A stretch of 64,000 bases of DNA from Hericium rajendrae (GCA_033439255.1 CM065879.1:1778501-1842500); one strand, 5' to 3'. Shown: positions 23,983 to 35,135, counted from the first letter of the stretch. Notes: a model not told the origin generated them from the letters alone. A program made the numbers and translations.

Positions 23983-24001
23983 TTTTCAGTTAGGGGGAGA
24001 A

Positions 24002-25018
24002 TGATGCGCCCTTTAGCGCGCCTTGCAACGGCATTGCCCACTCCCCGCCTCCTTGCCCGTCCCGCTTCACTTCACCTCAGCCGCACCAAGTCCGCCCACC
24101 GCGACGTTGCTCCCCGCACAGGACAAGCGCCCCCACGGGTTCGGGACCGACCGGGTCGGACTAAAGCCGGTGTCCCGTGGTCCGATGCACCGAATGGGCC
24201 GGAGATCAACTGGCCAGACGAGTCAGTGGCACAGGAACAGAAGCGCGCCCAGAGAACCAGCCGGCTCAATCAATGCGCCCTCGAACGCCCACACGCCCCC
24301 GGATCACGAGCGGCGCCCGCAACAGTGCGCTACTGACGTCATCCCAGCCATTCCAGCTCGACGCGCCCGCCGTTCCCGACGCACGCTCCGGGCGACGTTG
24401 TAAGGCGGCACCTTTGATTCGTTCATACCACGCGCACGCCCTCTGCCCTGCACGGGCCGAGCCGCAACAACTCCACTCGCCAAGGGACCCGGAGCAGGCA
24501 GGATCAGGAAGGAATTGGAGATTGGGTCGGTCAGCGGGAGGTTGTCGTAGGAAGTCGCGCCGGGCCGCCTGAGGCGGCCTTGCCCATTTGTACCGTAGCT
24601 ACTGACTTAGAGAATCGGAACGGAATCTGCCTTTTTCCCCTCAGAGCTCAGATCTCACAAAGCCCGCCGTTTGACGTTCTCACCCCAGCCTCTAAGCACG
24701 TCACAGACGTAGCTCTTCTCACTTTCTCGTGTCGCTCATCGTATTCGTCGTACTCGTCGCCGCGCCGTTATCTACAAGCCGTATCACCTAAGACCCGTGA
24801 GTCTTGTCGTACCGTCATTGTCCCTAGCAGAGCCGCGTCGGAAGTTGCCCGTGCACAGCAAGCTCGCCCTCCGCGGCCTTGCTCCCCTGCCCGTAGTACG
24901 ATCACCCGTCAGCTACACGTCTCGGCGCTCCCCTCTTGAGATACTTGGTCCCCTCGCACCCCCCGGTACTCTGTTGGTTTTGGTTTTGGCTGCCGCCTCC
25001 ATTCCCAGGGTCCACACA
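24002..25018 (+). repeat. 3' LTR of the Gypsy element
   Basis: It has the same length and ends as the 5' LTR and is preceded immediately by the polypurine tract at 23983-23999. It supplies the polyadenylation signal for the element's transcript. Confidence 0.95.
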
Positions 25019-25456
25019 TCAACACGTATGCTAACCCTACAGGGAATTACCATCGCACTATCGTGGTCTCCCCGTGACTCCCTGACCGTTTTTCACTCAA
25101 AAAAAACTGATTGATAATTTTGGTTTGCTCGGCTCAAGTCACATAATCGTCTTTGACAATACATGAGGATAGCGTCCACCGGTCCTTCGACCCAGGGTCA
25201 AGTGTGGCGTTTGCGCATCTCCCTGAGAATACCTCGACGATGGTTCGAGGTGGATGATCTGTCCATGCCCATCTTTCCCTATCTGTGCCTCGTTCGTGGG
25301 CACCTCCGATGTCTGGGAATCCTAGATATCGGAGACCTAACGTGGCCTTTGAACGTTGTATCCACTGGGCATAAGAGGATTACTCCTCCGGGAAGCCATC
25401 CATCAGTCCTAGCTCTCACCCTTCTTCTTTCTTACTCTAGCTAGAACAATTCAGCT
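25019..25456. other. Spacer and likely promoter of the EF-hand-like gene
   Basis: There are 438 bases between the Gypsy element and the next gene's ATG. They include an A-rich run (near 25100) and a pyrimidine-rich stretch (25410-25440) just before the start codon. No coding exon was recognised. Confidence 0.5.
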
Positions 25457-26547
25457 ATGGCCCCAAATCACACTCAGCCAGGGCGCGGCAAGCTGAGTGA
25501 GTAACTTGACCAGGCTACTAATGTTCCTTCTCTGAATCGCTTCATATAGACAGCTATATATCTGCTGCGCAGAGAGATATCAAGGAAGCTGATCAGCTGA
25601 TCAGCAAGGCGATTCGTGGTGCGTCCAATTCTTGATTCATGATTCTGCTTCGGCATTGAGCTTGCGTATTTCTAGATAAGAACTCGAAGCCAAAGGATTT
25701 CACCAAGAAGATCCTGTCCACCATCAACCATGTAATCCCAGTACTCGATGCCATTGCAGATGTGCATCCAGCCGTCGGGGTATGTTTCTACCTGTGTTGT
25801 TCTTTTTCTAGACAATCTTACCCTGGCTATATGCTAGATTGTAGTGTCGACTTTTAAGGTGGCTGTGTCTTCTGATGGTAGCACCTTACACCGCTGAACT
25901 ATTCTCAGCAAATCTGCAAGCTAGAAACAGAAAGAGCCACTAATGACGATTGGATCGTTGTGATGCACTATACGGCTGTAAGTCTGCCGCTTTTTGCCAG
26001 GGAGGTCGTTCAGTTTTGGAAATTCGATCCAGAGCTTATGTTCTCCCTTCAATACGTGGATAGACTAGATACCCTTGAATTGATGGAACAAGCCTTCAAG
26101 AGTCTTTTGAACAAGTTTGACGAGACACTCAAGGCTTTTGGTGGGTTGCATAGCTGCCTATCAGAATTTTTGCATCTTAAATTGATGCCCTCTCTAGGGA
26201 ATTTTGTTTTGTTCGCACCTTTCCTTCTGGACTTGATTGCTATCTAACATTCGTGCGCAGCATATATTATAACCAAAAGCAATCCCTAGGTCAGTGATTG
26301 CTGTGTTCTTCATGGTTGGAAAACTGAATCCCCTCACCCAGTTCGTCTGCTGCATGCGGGGAAATACAAGAAGCAATTGGAGGAATTTTCGAGCGATTTC
26401 ATCGGTTATCGCAAGGAGCTCCAGAACATGGTTGGTATGCACACTGCTCTCAAAGCAGATGGCATTCAAGCGCAATTGTACAATGTTGACAGGAAATTGG
26501 ACAATATCCTGACTACTCTTGAGAAAACACCATCTCAGAAGGAGCGC

Positions 26548-26699
26548 TGGAGTGGCCTAAGGGCGAGAGCTATGCCCAAGGTGATGATAGCAGAGACGAG
26601 GACTACTCTACATGAGGTGAGACTAGCTATGGACATGCTGACTAAGCCTCGGCATCCTCCGAACCTCTGCATGCAGGGAGCCTCCAGCTCCCTAGTCCA
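26548..26699 (-). repeat. 152-bp LTR, left copy
   Basis: It is the same sequence as 28872-29023 by eye, with short inverted termini TGGA/TCCA. In the element's own orientation (minus) this is the 3' LTR. Confidence 0.9.
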
Positions 26700-26745
26700 G
26701 GTGCCCCCCTCGAAAAAAGCGACGTCCGCGTCGCTGGTGGACAAC

Positions 26746-28581
26746 CTAAGAACCTGAAACATGAATCCAACCCAAACCTCGAAGAACCCGACCCAACTCC
26801 TGAAGACGGGGATCACCCTGCCAGTCCAAAGGTGAGGCCTCGAGCTTGACCGAATGCGAAACCGATGGCGAGGATGAGATGATGACCGAAGGGCGATCCG
26901 CGCGAAGACCAGCGGGATGTCGCCGTGTGACGATGGGCTCGGAAGTCGGAATGAATTGTCGAGATGGGCGTGAAAGACGAGCGGGCCGCTTCTGAGATCG
27001 TCGTGCATGTCGCTTAAGGGAGTCGAACGGTCGTACAGAGCTAGAGCGAAGAATAGAAAAGTCACGAGTTGGGGGTGAGATTAATGGAGCTGGAGTGTTG
27101 ATGGGAAGTGAAGAGGCCTCGTCAGCCCAAGAAAAAGAAGGTAGATGTGTATGTGCAGTGGTTAAAGACATGTCGGCATCATTATAGGACAATGAAAGGT
27201 CGTTAGAGGATGTGGAAGTATTAGAATTGGTCGGCATCGTGTACAAATGAATAACGTCAGGGATCGGAATCAATATACGTGAAGTGCTGGCATCTTGAAC
27301 GACACGCGTGGAGGTAGAGGCCGTGGGGATGGGAACGTCGCGCGGGACGTATGAGTCGGCTGGTGAGGCAAACGAGTCGGCTGGTGAGGCAAACGAGTCG
27401 GGTCGTGCGTCGGACTGCACGCCGGTGTCTATGCGCGGTGCTGTGGTGGATGTGCTGGTGGGACTGGGGGGTTGCGAATCGGCACGCGAGGGATGCGAAG
27501 GGGCATTGGATTGCCCGCCGGCATGAACGCGGGGGCTTGGGGAGAGCGTGGCGTCGGATGATGAAGGCGGGGCAGTGGGTGGTTCAGCTTGCATGCTAAC
27601 GTGGACGCGCGGGGTTGTGTCGATGGAAAGGGGATGGAGAGGTCCGGTGTCGTCCACCTGGACGGTCGCGTCGACTCGAGTATGCGTACTCACCTCGGTA
27701 CGCGCGACCTCGAGTCCTTCTCGGTATCCCTCCCACCGTCCTTGCTCATACCCGTCCTTCCAGGCTTGCTCGCGCCGGTGCTCGTCAACCCTCACATCTC
27801 TCCTCGCTTCCTTCCGGCCTTCCTCGCGGATGTCTTCGACTAGGGCCTCATCGATCTCGTGGATCGACTTGGCCAGGCGCGGGGGCGTGCTCGTCGACGG
27901 AACGTCGTGCGACGTCGGGTGGTGGGTCTTGCGTCGCTCAAGCTTCTGGGCGTCCTCCACAATCTGCGCGAGCAGATCGTCGTCGATTTCGTCGAGCGAG
28001 GTGGCCCATCGCGCGGGCGCGGAAACGTTGTGGCTGTCGTGCGTGGGGGCGATGCAGGTCTTCTCGAGCTCGAAAACGTGCGTAGGGCACGCGAGGAAGA
28101 TGGCCGGGGGGCCCGCGGTGTTGATAGTGGTCGCGAGTTCCGCAACTGCTGCTGCTGCGGGGGCGAAAAACGCGGGGGTGGGGATGCGTGCGTTCAACGC
28201 GGGTGGCAGCTCGTGAGGCTCGGTGCACGTCCGAGACGCGTGGCTGTCGTGCGTGCGTGGTGCGTCGACTGCAGCGCACTCCGCTGGATCGAAAACGGTG
28301 GCGGTGGGTGGCGTTTGCTCGTGAACGAGCTCGGTGGTGGTGCGCGGCTGCGCGGGGGATGCTGCACGATGCGGCGGGATTGCGTTGACCACGTGGTCGG
28401 CGCGTGGTTGCTGCGTGGTCGTGGGGGATTCCCTCACGGCTGGTGCTGGTGGCGTGTCGACGAGGGCGGCGCGCGTGTCGGATGGGACTGCGGGGCTCGG
28501 GGTAGCAGCTGAGGCTGCTGCTGCTGCTGCTGTTGCTATTGCGCGGCGCGCGGCTGAGCGCTTCTTGCCCATATCGGGCAA
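26746..28581 (-). CDS. Low-complexity 611-residue protein of the non-autonomous LTR element
   Basis: One uninterrupted frame fills most of the interior. The product has an Ala-rich N-terminus, long Ser/Thr/Pro-rich stretches, a charged, probably helical block near residues 240-300 (EEGRKEARRDVRVDEHRREQ, DGYEQGRWEGYREGLEVA), an exact short tandem repeat (DSFASPA, about 27345-27390), and a basic Arg/Ser-rich C-terminus (RRSQKRPARLSRPSRQF). I recognise no capsid, protease or polymerase motif. It may be a gag-like packaging protein or a captured host sequence. Conservation of the long frame in an element with no other gene suggests a use. Confidence 0.6.
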   Translation of the reverse strand: MPDMGKKRSAARRAIATAAAAAASAATPSPAVPSDTRAALVDTPPAPAVRESPTTTQQPRADHVVNAIPPHRAASPAQPRTTTELVHEQTPPTATVFDPAECAAVDAPRTHDSHASRTCTEPHELPPALNARIPTPAFFAPAAAAVAELATTINTAGPPAIFLACPTHVFELEKTCIAPTHDSHNVSAPARWATSLDEIDDDLLAQIVEDAQKLERRKTHHPTSHDVPSTSTPPRLAKSIHEIDEALVEDIREEGRKEARRDVRVDEHRREQAWKDGYEQGRWEGYREGLEVARTEVSTHTRVDATVQVDDTGPLHPLSIDTTPRVHVSMQAEPPTAPPSSSDATLSPSPRVHAGGQSNAPSHPSRADSQPPSPTSTSTTAPRIDTGVQSDARPDSFASPADSFASPADSYVPRDVPIPTASTSTRVVQDASTSRILIPIPDVIHLYTMPTNSNTSTSSNDLSLSYNDADMSLTTAHTHLPSFSWADEASSLPINTPAPLISPPTRDFSILRSSSVRPFDSLKRHARRSQKRPARLSRPSRQFIPTSEPIVTRRHPAGLRADRPSVIISSSPSVSHSVKLEASPLDWQGDPRLQELGRVLRGLGWIHVSGS

Positions 28582-28871
28582 TTACGCGGATGGTGTTGAA
28601 CGCGGGTGCGACCGCGCGAAAACGGCGCGTGAGTGTCGAAATACGAGTGCAGGGGGTCCTTGACGAGGACACGAGAAACACGAGGACACGGGAGGGACAC
28701 AGGAGCACGAGAGCACGGGAGAAACGAGCGCGACACGGGGCGCGAGGATGGGACACGAGGCACGTGAAAACGAGACGAAAAAATCTGCGAAAAAGCAGAA
28801 AAAAGCCAGAAAAGACAGAGATGACTCAACCCAAAGCTAGAGTGGGTCGAATCACACTCTCATCACCAAGA

Positions 28872-29023
28872 TGGAGTGGCCTAAGGGCGAGAGCTATGCC
28901 CAAGGTGATGATAGCAGAGACGAGGACTACTCTACATGAGGTGAGACTAGCTATGGACATGCTGACTAAGCCTCGGCATCCTCCGAACCTCTGCATGCAG
29001 GGAGCCTCCAGCTCCCTAGTCCA
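28872..29023 (-). repeat. 152-bp LTR, right copy
   Basis: This copy is identical by eye to 26548-26699 and is followed by the GCGC target duplication. It is the 5' LTR in the element's own orientation. Confidence 0.9.
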
Positions 29024-30654
29024 GCGCGAGGCCACCGAGATCATAGCGAAGAATGGCACGGACAATATTATACAAGTACATGCATGTCTTCAAAAATTAA
29101 GATGTTTGATTAATGTGCGGCCTTCCAGAACGACAAATTGCTACGGGAAGTGGCGGCGAAACTTGGCGAGAAGTTGAACGGTAGTGTTCGCATGGCGCTT
29201 CGTGAAAACATCAGCAAACAAATGGCAGACAACCAGTGCGTGGCGCGGTTGGCCTAAAGACAGACTGAGGCTCCTAATTCAACTTTATCGTTCCCAGAGA
29301 GCAGTTCAGTCAGAAGATTGAGGCTGCCAAGGAGTCCATCGAGGAGGCCGTCAAGGCATCCAGGGATGCTGTGTTACTTCATGTGAGTGATCCGTTCTGT
29401 AAATCCAATCAGCGTCTCAGCACTAAGAGCCTTCATAGCTCAATCAGGGTCCACATGAGCTGATCAAGGACGACGATATTAAGGCGGTTTGGAAAAGTAA
29501 GCCTTGAGACACTTCTGCTGAGATTTTCGCTGACTGTCACTCTCAACCCATAGATATGGTACTTGTCATTCTTTCCTATTCAAGCTGTTCGAGACTAAAG
29601 CCGTTTCTGTAGAAATGGAGGAATAGTGTTAAATGCCGTGTTTTCGTCGACGGTGAGCACGATGGAAATCGGTTTGTGAAGGAACTGAACTTGGGTTAGC
29701 TATCCATGACCATTACACTGACAAATTTGGCAAGTACCTCGAAGACAACGGCGATGATCATGAGGACCAGTGGACTCTACAGATCCTTTCCAAGGTTGTC
29801 TGTGCATCCCAGTCTTCTATCGGAACTCGCTTCTCCGCTGACGATTGGATGGTTGCGGTTTATCAGTCCACTCGACAATTGGAGATGCTATCGACGAAGA
29901 TAGCAGCAGTTTCGTTTCTGTCACTGAGGTCAATCAATTTCTGGAACGGCGCCCCAAGTCCTGGAGCATCCCCGAATGGCTTGCCTTGTAAGCGTGCAGC
30001 CATTTTCCAATGCTGACGCTCACATTTCTGTCTTTGCATCGATTCATGAAAGCTGAGGGCTGGGTTGGTCGAAAAGTAATACTGAGTAAGCAAGCAGTAC
30101 CTTTGCATGGGTAGAGCAATGACGACTTGACCTTTTGGCAGGTATCGCGACAAGATACATGAGCGGCTAGACGAGATCAAAAGCGAAGCTACCGACCTCG
30201 CGAAAAAGCTCGACGACGAGGACGATAGGGAGGCACTCAAAGAGCCCATCAAGCTCATTTCTGACTTCGTGGAGGCCCTTGTACGGCCTGGTGACAACGA
30301 CAATGACAACGATGATGATTTTGACGAAGAGGGCGACCAATTGGGTCGACTCCAGTATGAATTCGAAGAAGCGGAAGAAGAACGGTTGAGTACGAAGTTG
30401 AAAGAGATCGAAATTGATGCACCCTCCGATGTCATTGCTATCATAGGCCAGCCTCGTATTGAGTTGGTAAGCTAATGGGATATAATACATCCAATGGGCA
30501 CTCCTAACAGGTTCTCTCCCTTACAGTCTTTGAGACCTCTGCTGTATGTCTGGCTTGGCAGAGTTCAAGAGCAACTTCAAGCGTATATGAGTGGCATAGA
30601 GAGTGGTGATGCCGAGGATGGCGATGCCAACGGCAATGCCGAGGACAGCGGTGG

Positions 30655-31161
30655 TGTAACGGGGCAGCATTACTTTTGTAGAGTTTCCTAGCCTTATGCT
30701 ATGCATGTACCTAGGGTTAGGGGTCAGCCCAGATATGGTGCTGGGCTCGCTTAGTAATATGATAATCACTTCTTCTCATCCACTACTTGGCTCAAGCACA
30801 TACGCTCCCTCTCGCCTTCGGGCACTCTCCCTTTTCAGGGTTTCTCTCTTTCTCTGGCACCTCTCTCCCTCGCGCCCTGTTGCCCAGGATCCCTCGTCAA
30901 GTAAGCAGGGACGTAGGACTCTCTGGCTTTCTGGTCGCGTGCAGAAAGGTTGCCTTCTGTGCGTAGGCAGGCTGACCTGGAGATTAGCCTTGCTAGCACA
31001 CAGTCTCTCTATTACTCTTGCCTTTCAGTCCTCCAGACCTCTCGGGCAAGGGTGCTCTCTCCTGACTCAAGCGCCAGCTCATCACACGCATCACACCATA
31101 GCAACCCTCGCCAGCTCCTTCGGGGCAGATTCACGACCCTTGTAGCAGTTCTCCTGTTACA
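30655..31161 (+). mobile_element. 507-bp solo LTR, probably Ty1/Copia type
   Basis: It starts TGTAACGGGGCAGC and ends CTCCTGTTACA, so the termini are inverted (TGTAAC/GTTACA), and it is flanked by a perfect 5-bp duplication GGTGG (30650-30654 and 31162-31166). No internal region is present, so it is the remnant of recombination between two LTRs. Pyrimidine-rich low-complexity sequence at 30800-30870 and 31000-31060 is typical of Copia LTR U3 regions. The Copia label is inferred from the ends alone. Confidence 0.8.
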
Positions 31162-31902
31162 GGTGGGAACGGCGATGCCAAGGACGACAATGGAACCGGC
31201 GAGGTCGAAGAAGGTGGCGAGAACGACGATGCTGAGGATTTCGGTGAAACCGGTTTCATTGGACACATTGCAATCATTGGCTACATGGTCAATAGCAGAC
31301 TCGCAGAGCTGATGCGAGTCTGGCGTCAACAAAGGACATCTGCTGCCTCCCAGGTCCTGTGTTTTTGTGGAGGGGTTTTCAGTTCCTGGTATGAAGAGGT
31401 ATGTTTTCGCAGAGATATCCAGTTTCAAGTTCGATTCTGATGCAACTGTTTCCCGTCAGAGAGAAAAATCGGAAAGCGTCTTACAGTGTCTGCTATCCTC
31501 GGCTTATGGTGATTATTGGGAGGACTCTGAGGAAGAAACCAACGACCCTGATGACGATCAGTCCGACATCAGGAAAAAGTGTTTTTTGATTGATAGCCGG
31601 GATGATGTTACGTTATGCTACAGTATCAGTGCCTGTGCTACAAATAGATAACTGATTGGTACAATAGCCGGTGTTCAGGTACTGATTGCAACATGTATCT
31701 ACAGTAGCTTCTGTAGTTGACAGGATTTGTGTATGCCAGAGGCAAGGCTGCATGCACACACATACCAAGTTATCAAGTCCAACAGTTCATACTTTCTGTA
31801 TTGTGGCTCACAATATAGCCAGGTCTTCTTGTATTATATTAGTTTAATTTACAAGGGTACAATTAAATCACATCTCCCTCTGCACTGCAGCACCCAATGC
31901 CC

Positions 31903-31938
31903 GTGGGAAGTCTTTTGCTGCAGCAAAACAGTTCCCAC
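31903..31938. repeat. 36-base palindrome, left (element A copy 1)
   Basis: The motif runs from GTGGGA to TCCCAC around a TTTTGCTGCAGCAAAA core. Related palindromes lie at 33321-33356 and 35136-35171, and their counterparts occur in copy 2 at 45358-45393, 43939-43974 and 42172-42207. Confidence 0.85.
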
Positions 31939-31979
31939 ATGCCATCTCTATGGGAGTTTGGTGGCAATGCACATAGATG

Positions 31980-33115
31980 AGGGCACACGCAGATTGATGG
32001 GTGAGGGGGGCATGTGGGGATTGGCAGGGATGCGCGTGAGTCAGGGGGTGCACAGGCTGGCAGCAAATGCACGCACGAGGCAAAATGGGGGGGTGCATGA
32101 GTTGGCGGCAATGCCCACGGGTCGGCACATGCGTGCGCGGATCAATGGGGGTGTGCGAAAGTGTGCGCACGGGCCAGGGGTGCGAACCAAGGTGCGTACA
32201 TGAGTTGGCAGCGGTGCGCACGGGTCGATGTGTGCACATGCAGATTGGCGAGGCCGGCGGGGGCATGCGGGAGTCGACGAGGGCATGCACAGGTCGGCGG
32301 GGCATATGCAACTCGATGGGGGAGTGTGTGAGGCGTCGGCGATGTGTACAGGTCGGCCAGGGCGTGCGCGGGTCGGCCGGGGCGTGCGCGAGTCGGCCGG
32401 GGCATGCGCGAGTCGACGGCGACATGCGCGGGTCGATGAGTGCATGGACGGCGAGGACATGCAGGTGTCGACAGGCACACGCGTGGGTCAACAGCGACGC
32501 GAGGGGTCGGCAGAAGCACGCGCGGATCGGTGGAGGCACGCTGGTCCGCACATGCATGCATGAGTCGGCGCATACGTGTGCAGGTTGTCGGCACTGTGTC
32601 AGATCGGCGGGGATGTGCACGGGTCGATGGGTGTGCGCTGGTCGGCGCATGTGTGTGCAAGTCAGCGGGGGTGTGCGCTGGTCGATGGCGATATGGGCAG
32701 ATCGGCAAGGGCACGCGTGGATCGGCGGGGGGGGGAGGGGGGGGCGTGTTGGTTGGCAGGGTGCGCATGGATCGGCGGGGCGCGCGCGGATCGGCACATG
32801 CATGCACGAGTTGGCGGGAGTGTGCGCCAGTCGATGGTGACAGGCATGGGCCGATGGGGGCAGGGTCGGGTCAGCGGGGACATGTGCAGGTCGACGGGCA
32901 TGCGCGTGGATCGATGGCGACGCGAGGGGATCAGCGGGAGAGCGCGCAGTTTGCAGGGGCATGCGCGGTTTGGCGCATGCAGGTGAGCGGCAATGCGCAG
33001 GGGTTGGCGATGATCGCAGGGATCGATAGAGGGACGCAGGTCGGCGGCAGGTCGAGCATGTCAGCGGTGATGCTGACGGTCCGGTTGGGGCTTGCAGGGG
33101 TCAGTGGGGCCATGC
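31980..33115. repeat. G-rich tandem array of element A copy 1
   Basis: Degenerate units of about 15-20 bases (consensus roughly GGTCGGCGGGGGCATGCGC) are repeated for 1.1 kb. Open frames in all registers reflect the lack of TA-rich stops, not genes. A poly-G run at 32726-32750 is probably unstable. Confidence 0.85.
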
Positions 33116-33320
33116 GCAGGGTACAAACGAGAGTATTGCCCATATTTGAACGGGCGATAATCTCTGAATCAGTGCGAAATAAGGTCAATAAGACAATTTT
33201 ACTCACCGTGCAGCCCTCTGCGACTCTTCCCTGTAGTGAAACCAGCTGAATACCTGCAAAAGATGTGTGAATTATCCATCGACAGAGGGAAACATACCTT
33301 GCAGATTTGAAAAAACAGCC

Positions 33321-33356
33321 GTGGGACGTGTTTGGCTGTAGCCAAACGTTTCCCAC
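33321..33356. repeat. 36-base palindrome, central (element A copy 1)
   Basis: It is a diverged relative of the outer palindromes with a TTTGGCTGTAGCCAAA core. It lies in the unique central part of the element. Confidence 0.8.
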
Positions 33357-33648
33357 GCGCCCCCCGCATTTTTTTCTTCAAGTCGAAACGCGCGCGGGCA
33401 TGGCCCGCCGTGCACCGTGCTGTTTTATCGCCCATATATGGTCACTAAAATGAATCGGGCCGTGCGGCTCCGTGCGCTCGACTTGTGCGCGATTTGACTT
33501 TGCCTGCCACGTCGTCTTCCTTCCACCCACCCCTTCCTCATGGTGGAATTTTAATTGTAAGTGTCTCTTAATCTTTTTTGAGTCTTGTTGGGCTGGGAAT
33601 AAAGGTGAGTAGCTACAGTTTTTCCTGTAGCTTTATTGTACTAATCAA

Positions 33649-33682
33649 GAGAGTATCGCTCGCGGTGTCGAGCGATACTCTC
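33649..33682. repeat. Perfect hairpin in the centre of element A copy 1
   Basis: A 14-base stem (GAGAGTATCGCTCG and its complement) encloses a 6-base loop. A weaker hairpin with the same GAGAGTAT start lies at 33144-33180, and both are followed or preceded by inverted GTACAAACGAGAG-type sequence and GGGGCCATGCG, so the centre is itself an inverted repeat of about 500 bases. Confidence 0.85.
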
Positions 33683-33702
33683 GTTTTGTACACTCCGCAT
33701 GG

Positions 33703-35130
33703 CCCCACAATGCCTGCGCCCCCGCGTCGCCTCCTGCGTGCCCTCGCCGACTCCTCCACGCCCTCGCCGACTCTCGCACACCCTCACCGACTCCCGCACA
33801 CCCTCACCGACTCCCGCATGCACACGTCACCTCCCTCCTGCATGCCCACGTCGACTCCCGCACGCCCACGCCGACTCCTGTGTGCCCCCCACTGACCCGT
33901 CGCACCACCACCAACTCGCTTGCACCCCCACCGATCCCGCACGCCCGTGCCGCCTCTCGCGCGCACCCCGCCGACTCGCTCGCACCCCGCCAACTCGCTC
34001 GCACACCCACTGACCTTGACACATCCCCGTCAACCTGCACGCGTCACTGCCGGCCCACGTCCTGCATGCCCCCACCGACTCCCGCGCACCCGCAGGGGTG
34101 AGTGAGTTGGTGAGAGCGTGTGGAAGACAGTACAAGCATTTTGAGAGGTGGCGGGGTTGCGAGCAAGTCAGTGAGGGTGCAAGCAAGTTGGTGGGGGCAC
34201 GAATGAGTCGGCACGGGCGTGAGGGAGTCAACGGAGGCATGAGCGAGTCAGCGGGGGCACGCGGGAGTTGGAGGAGGGGTGCGCGGGAGGCAGTGGGAGT
34301 CAAGGTGGGCACGCGAGAGAAGATGAGGGCACGCGGGAGTTGGCGAGGGCGCGAGGGGGGGTCGGGGTGGGCGCGAGGTGGCAGGAGACTTCCGCGCACC
34401 CCTACCGCCTCACGTGCACCCTCGCCAACTCCCATCCACCCATGTCACCTCTCGCATGCTGTACCGCCTCCCGCATGCCTGCGCCGACTCCCACCTGCCC
34501 GTGCTGCATCCCGCGCGCTCCCGCTGCCTTCCCCTGTCCGCGCCGACTCCCGCACACTAGCGCCGATGCCCACACGCCCGTGTCGATGCCCTCACACCCG
34601 CACCGACTCCCGCACGCCCGCGCCAACTCCTGCACGCCCGCACCGATGCCCGCACGCACGCGCCAACTCCCGCACGCCCGCACCGATGCCTGCGCGCCCG
34701 CGCCGACTCCCGCGCACCCACGCCGATGCCCGCATGCTCGCGCAGACTCTCGCATGCCCGCGCCAACTCTCGTGTGCACGCTGATGCCCGCACGCCCACG
34801 TTGACTCCCGCACGCCCGCGCCAACTCCCGCACGCCCGTGCCGGCTCCCGCACGCCTGCGCCGACTCCTGCGTGCTCCCACTGCCTCCCGCCCACCCGCG
34901 CCAACACCCGCACACCGGTGCCGCCTCCTACATGCACGCAGCAACTCGCACGCACACGCGCCGATGCCCCGCGCCCCTGCCAACTCGCATGCACCTGCGC
35001 CGACTACAGCATGCCCGTGCCGGTGCCCACACACCTGTGCTGACTCGCGCATGCCCCCGCTGACTCCAATGCGCTCCTGCCACCTCCAGCATACCCCCGC
35101 CGATCTCTGCACGCCCCTGCTGCCTCCTGT
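33703..35130. repeat. C-rich tandem array of element A copy 1 with an inverted sub-block
   Basis: Units of about 15-21 bases (roughly CCGACTCCCGCACGCCCGCG) are repeated for 1.4 kb. At 34098-34385 the strand bias flips to G-rich, so a 290-base block is inverted within the array. The array mirrors the G-rich one on the other side of the centre. Confidence 0.85.
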
Positions 35131-35135
35131 AATGC

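Larger units (their letters stand above)
12865..25018 (+). mobile_element. Ty3/Gypsy LTR retrotransposon, 12.15 kb, whole-looking, with extra antisense segment
   Basis: Two LTRs of equal length (1,017 bp, TG...CA) bound the element. In order it holds a primer-binding-site-like TGG motif, a gag-protease frame, a reverse transcriptase-RNase H-integrase frame, a first polypurine tract copy (20514-20530), a 3.4-kb segment with opposite-strand frames, a second polypurine tract copy abutting the 3' LTR, and the 3' LTR. The gene order protease, RT, RNase H, integrase places it in Ty3/Gypsy (Metaviridae). The gag and pol frames look whole; the antisense segment looks fragmentary with about one break. 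The LTRs differ at about 30 sites, 3 percent, nearly all CpG transitions with no indels, so the true age is probably younger than 3 percent suggests. I found no matching 4-6 bp duplication outside the LTRs. Confidence 0.95.
26548..29023 (-). mobile_element. Non-autonomous LTR element (TRIM/LARD type), 2.48 kb, whole-looking
   Basis: Apparently identical 152-bp LTRs (TGGAGTGGCC...CTAGTCCA) flank a 2.17-kb interior, with GCGC duplicated on both sides (26544-26547 and 29024-29027). Read on the minus strand, the LTR is followed by a primer-site-like TGGTGATGAGAGTGTG complementary to a CCA-ended tRNA-like sequence. A purine-rich GAGGGGGGC lies near the other LTR. It encodes no protease, RT or integrase, so another element must have supplied them. 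Identical LTRs mean a recent insertion. It sits in an exon of the EF-hand-like gene. Confidence 0.85.

Noticed and set aside
31980-35130. Long open frames within the G-rich and C-rich arrays (also 42213-45330)
   Set aside because: They are low-complexity frames open in several registers and on both strands because the repeats lack stop codons; the peptides are degenerate repeats with no domain.
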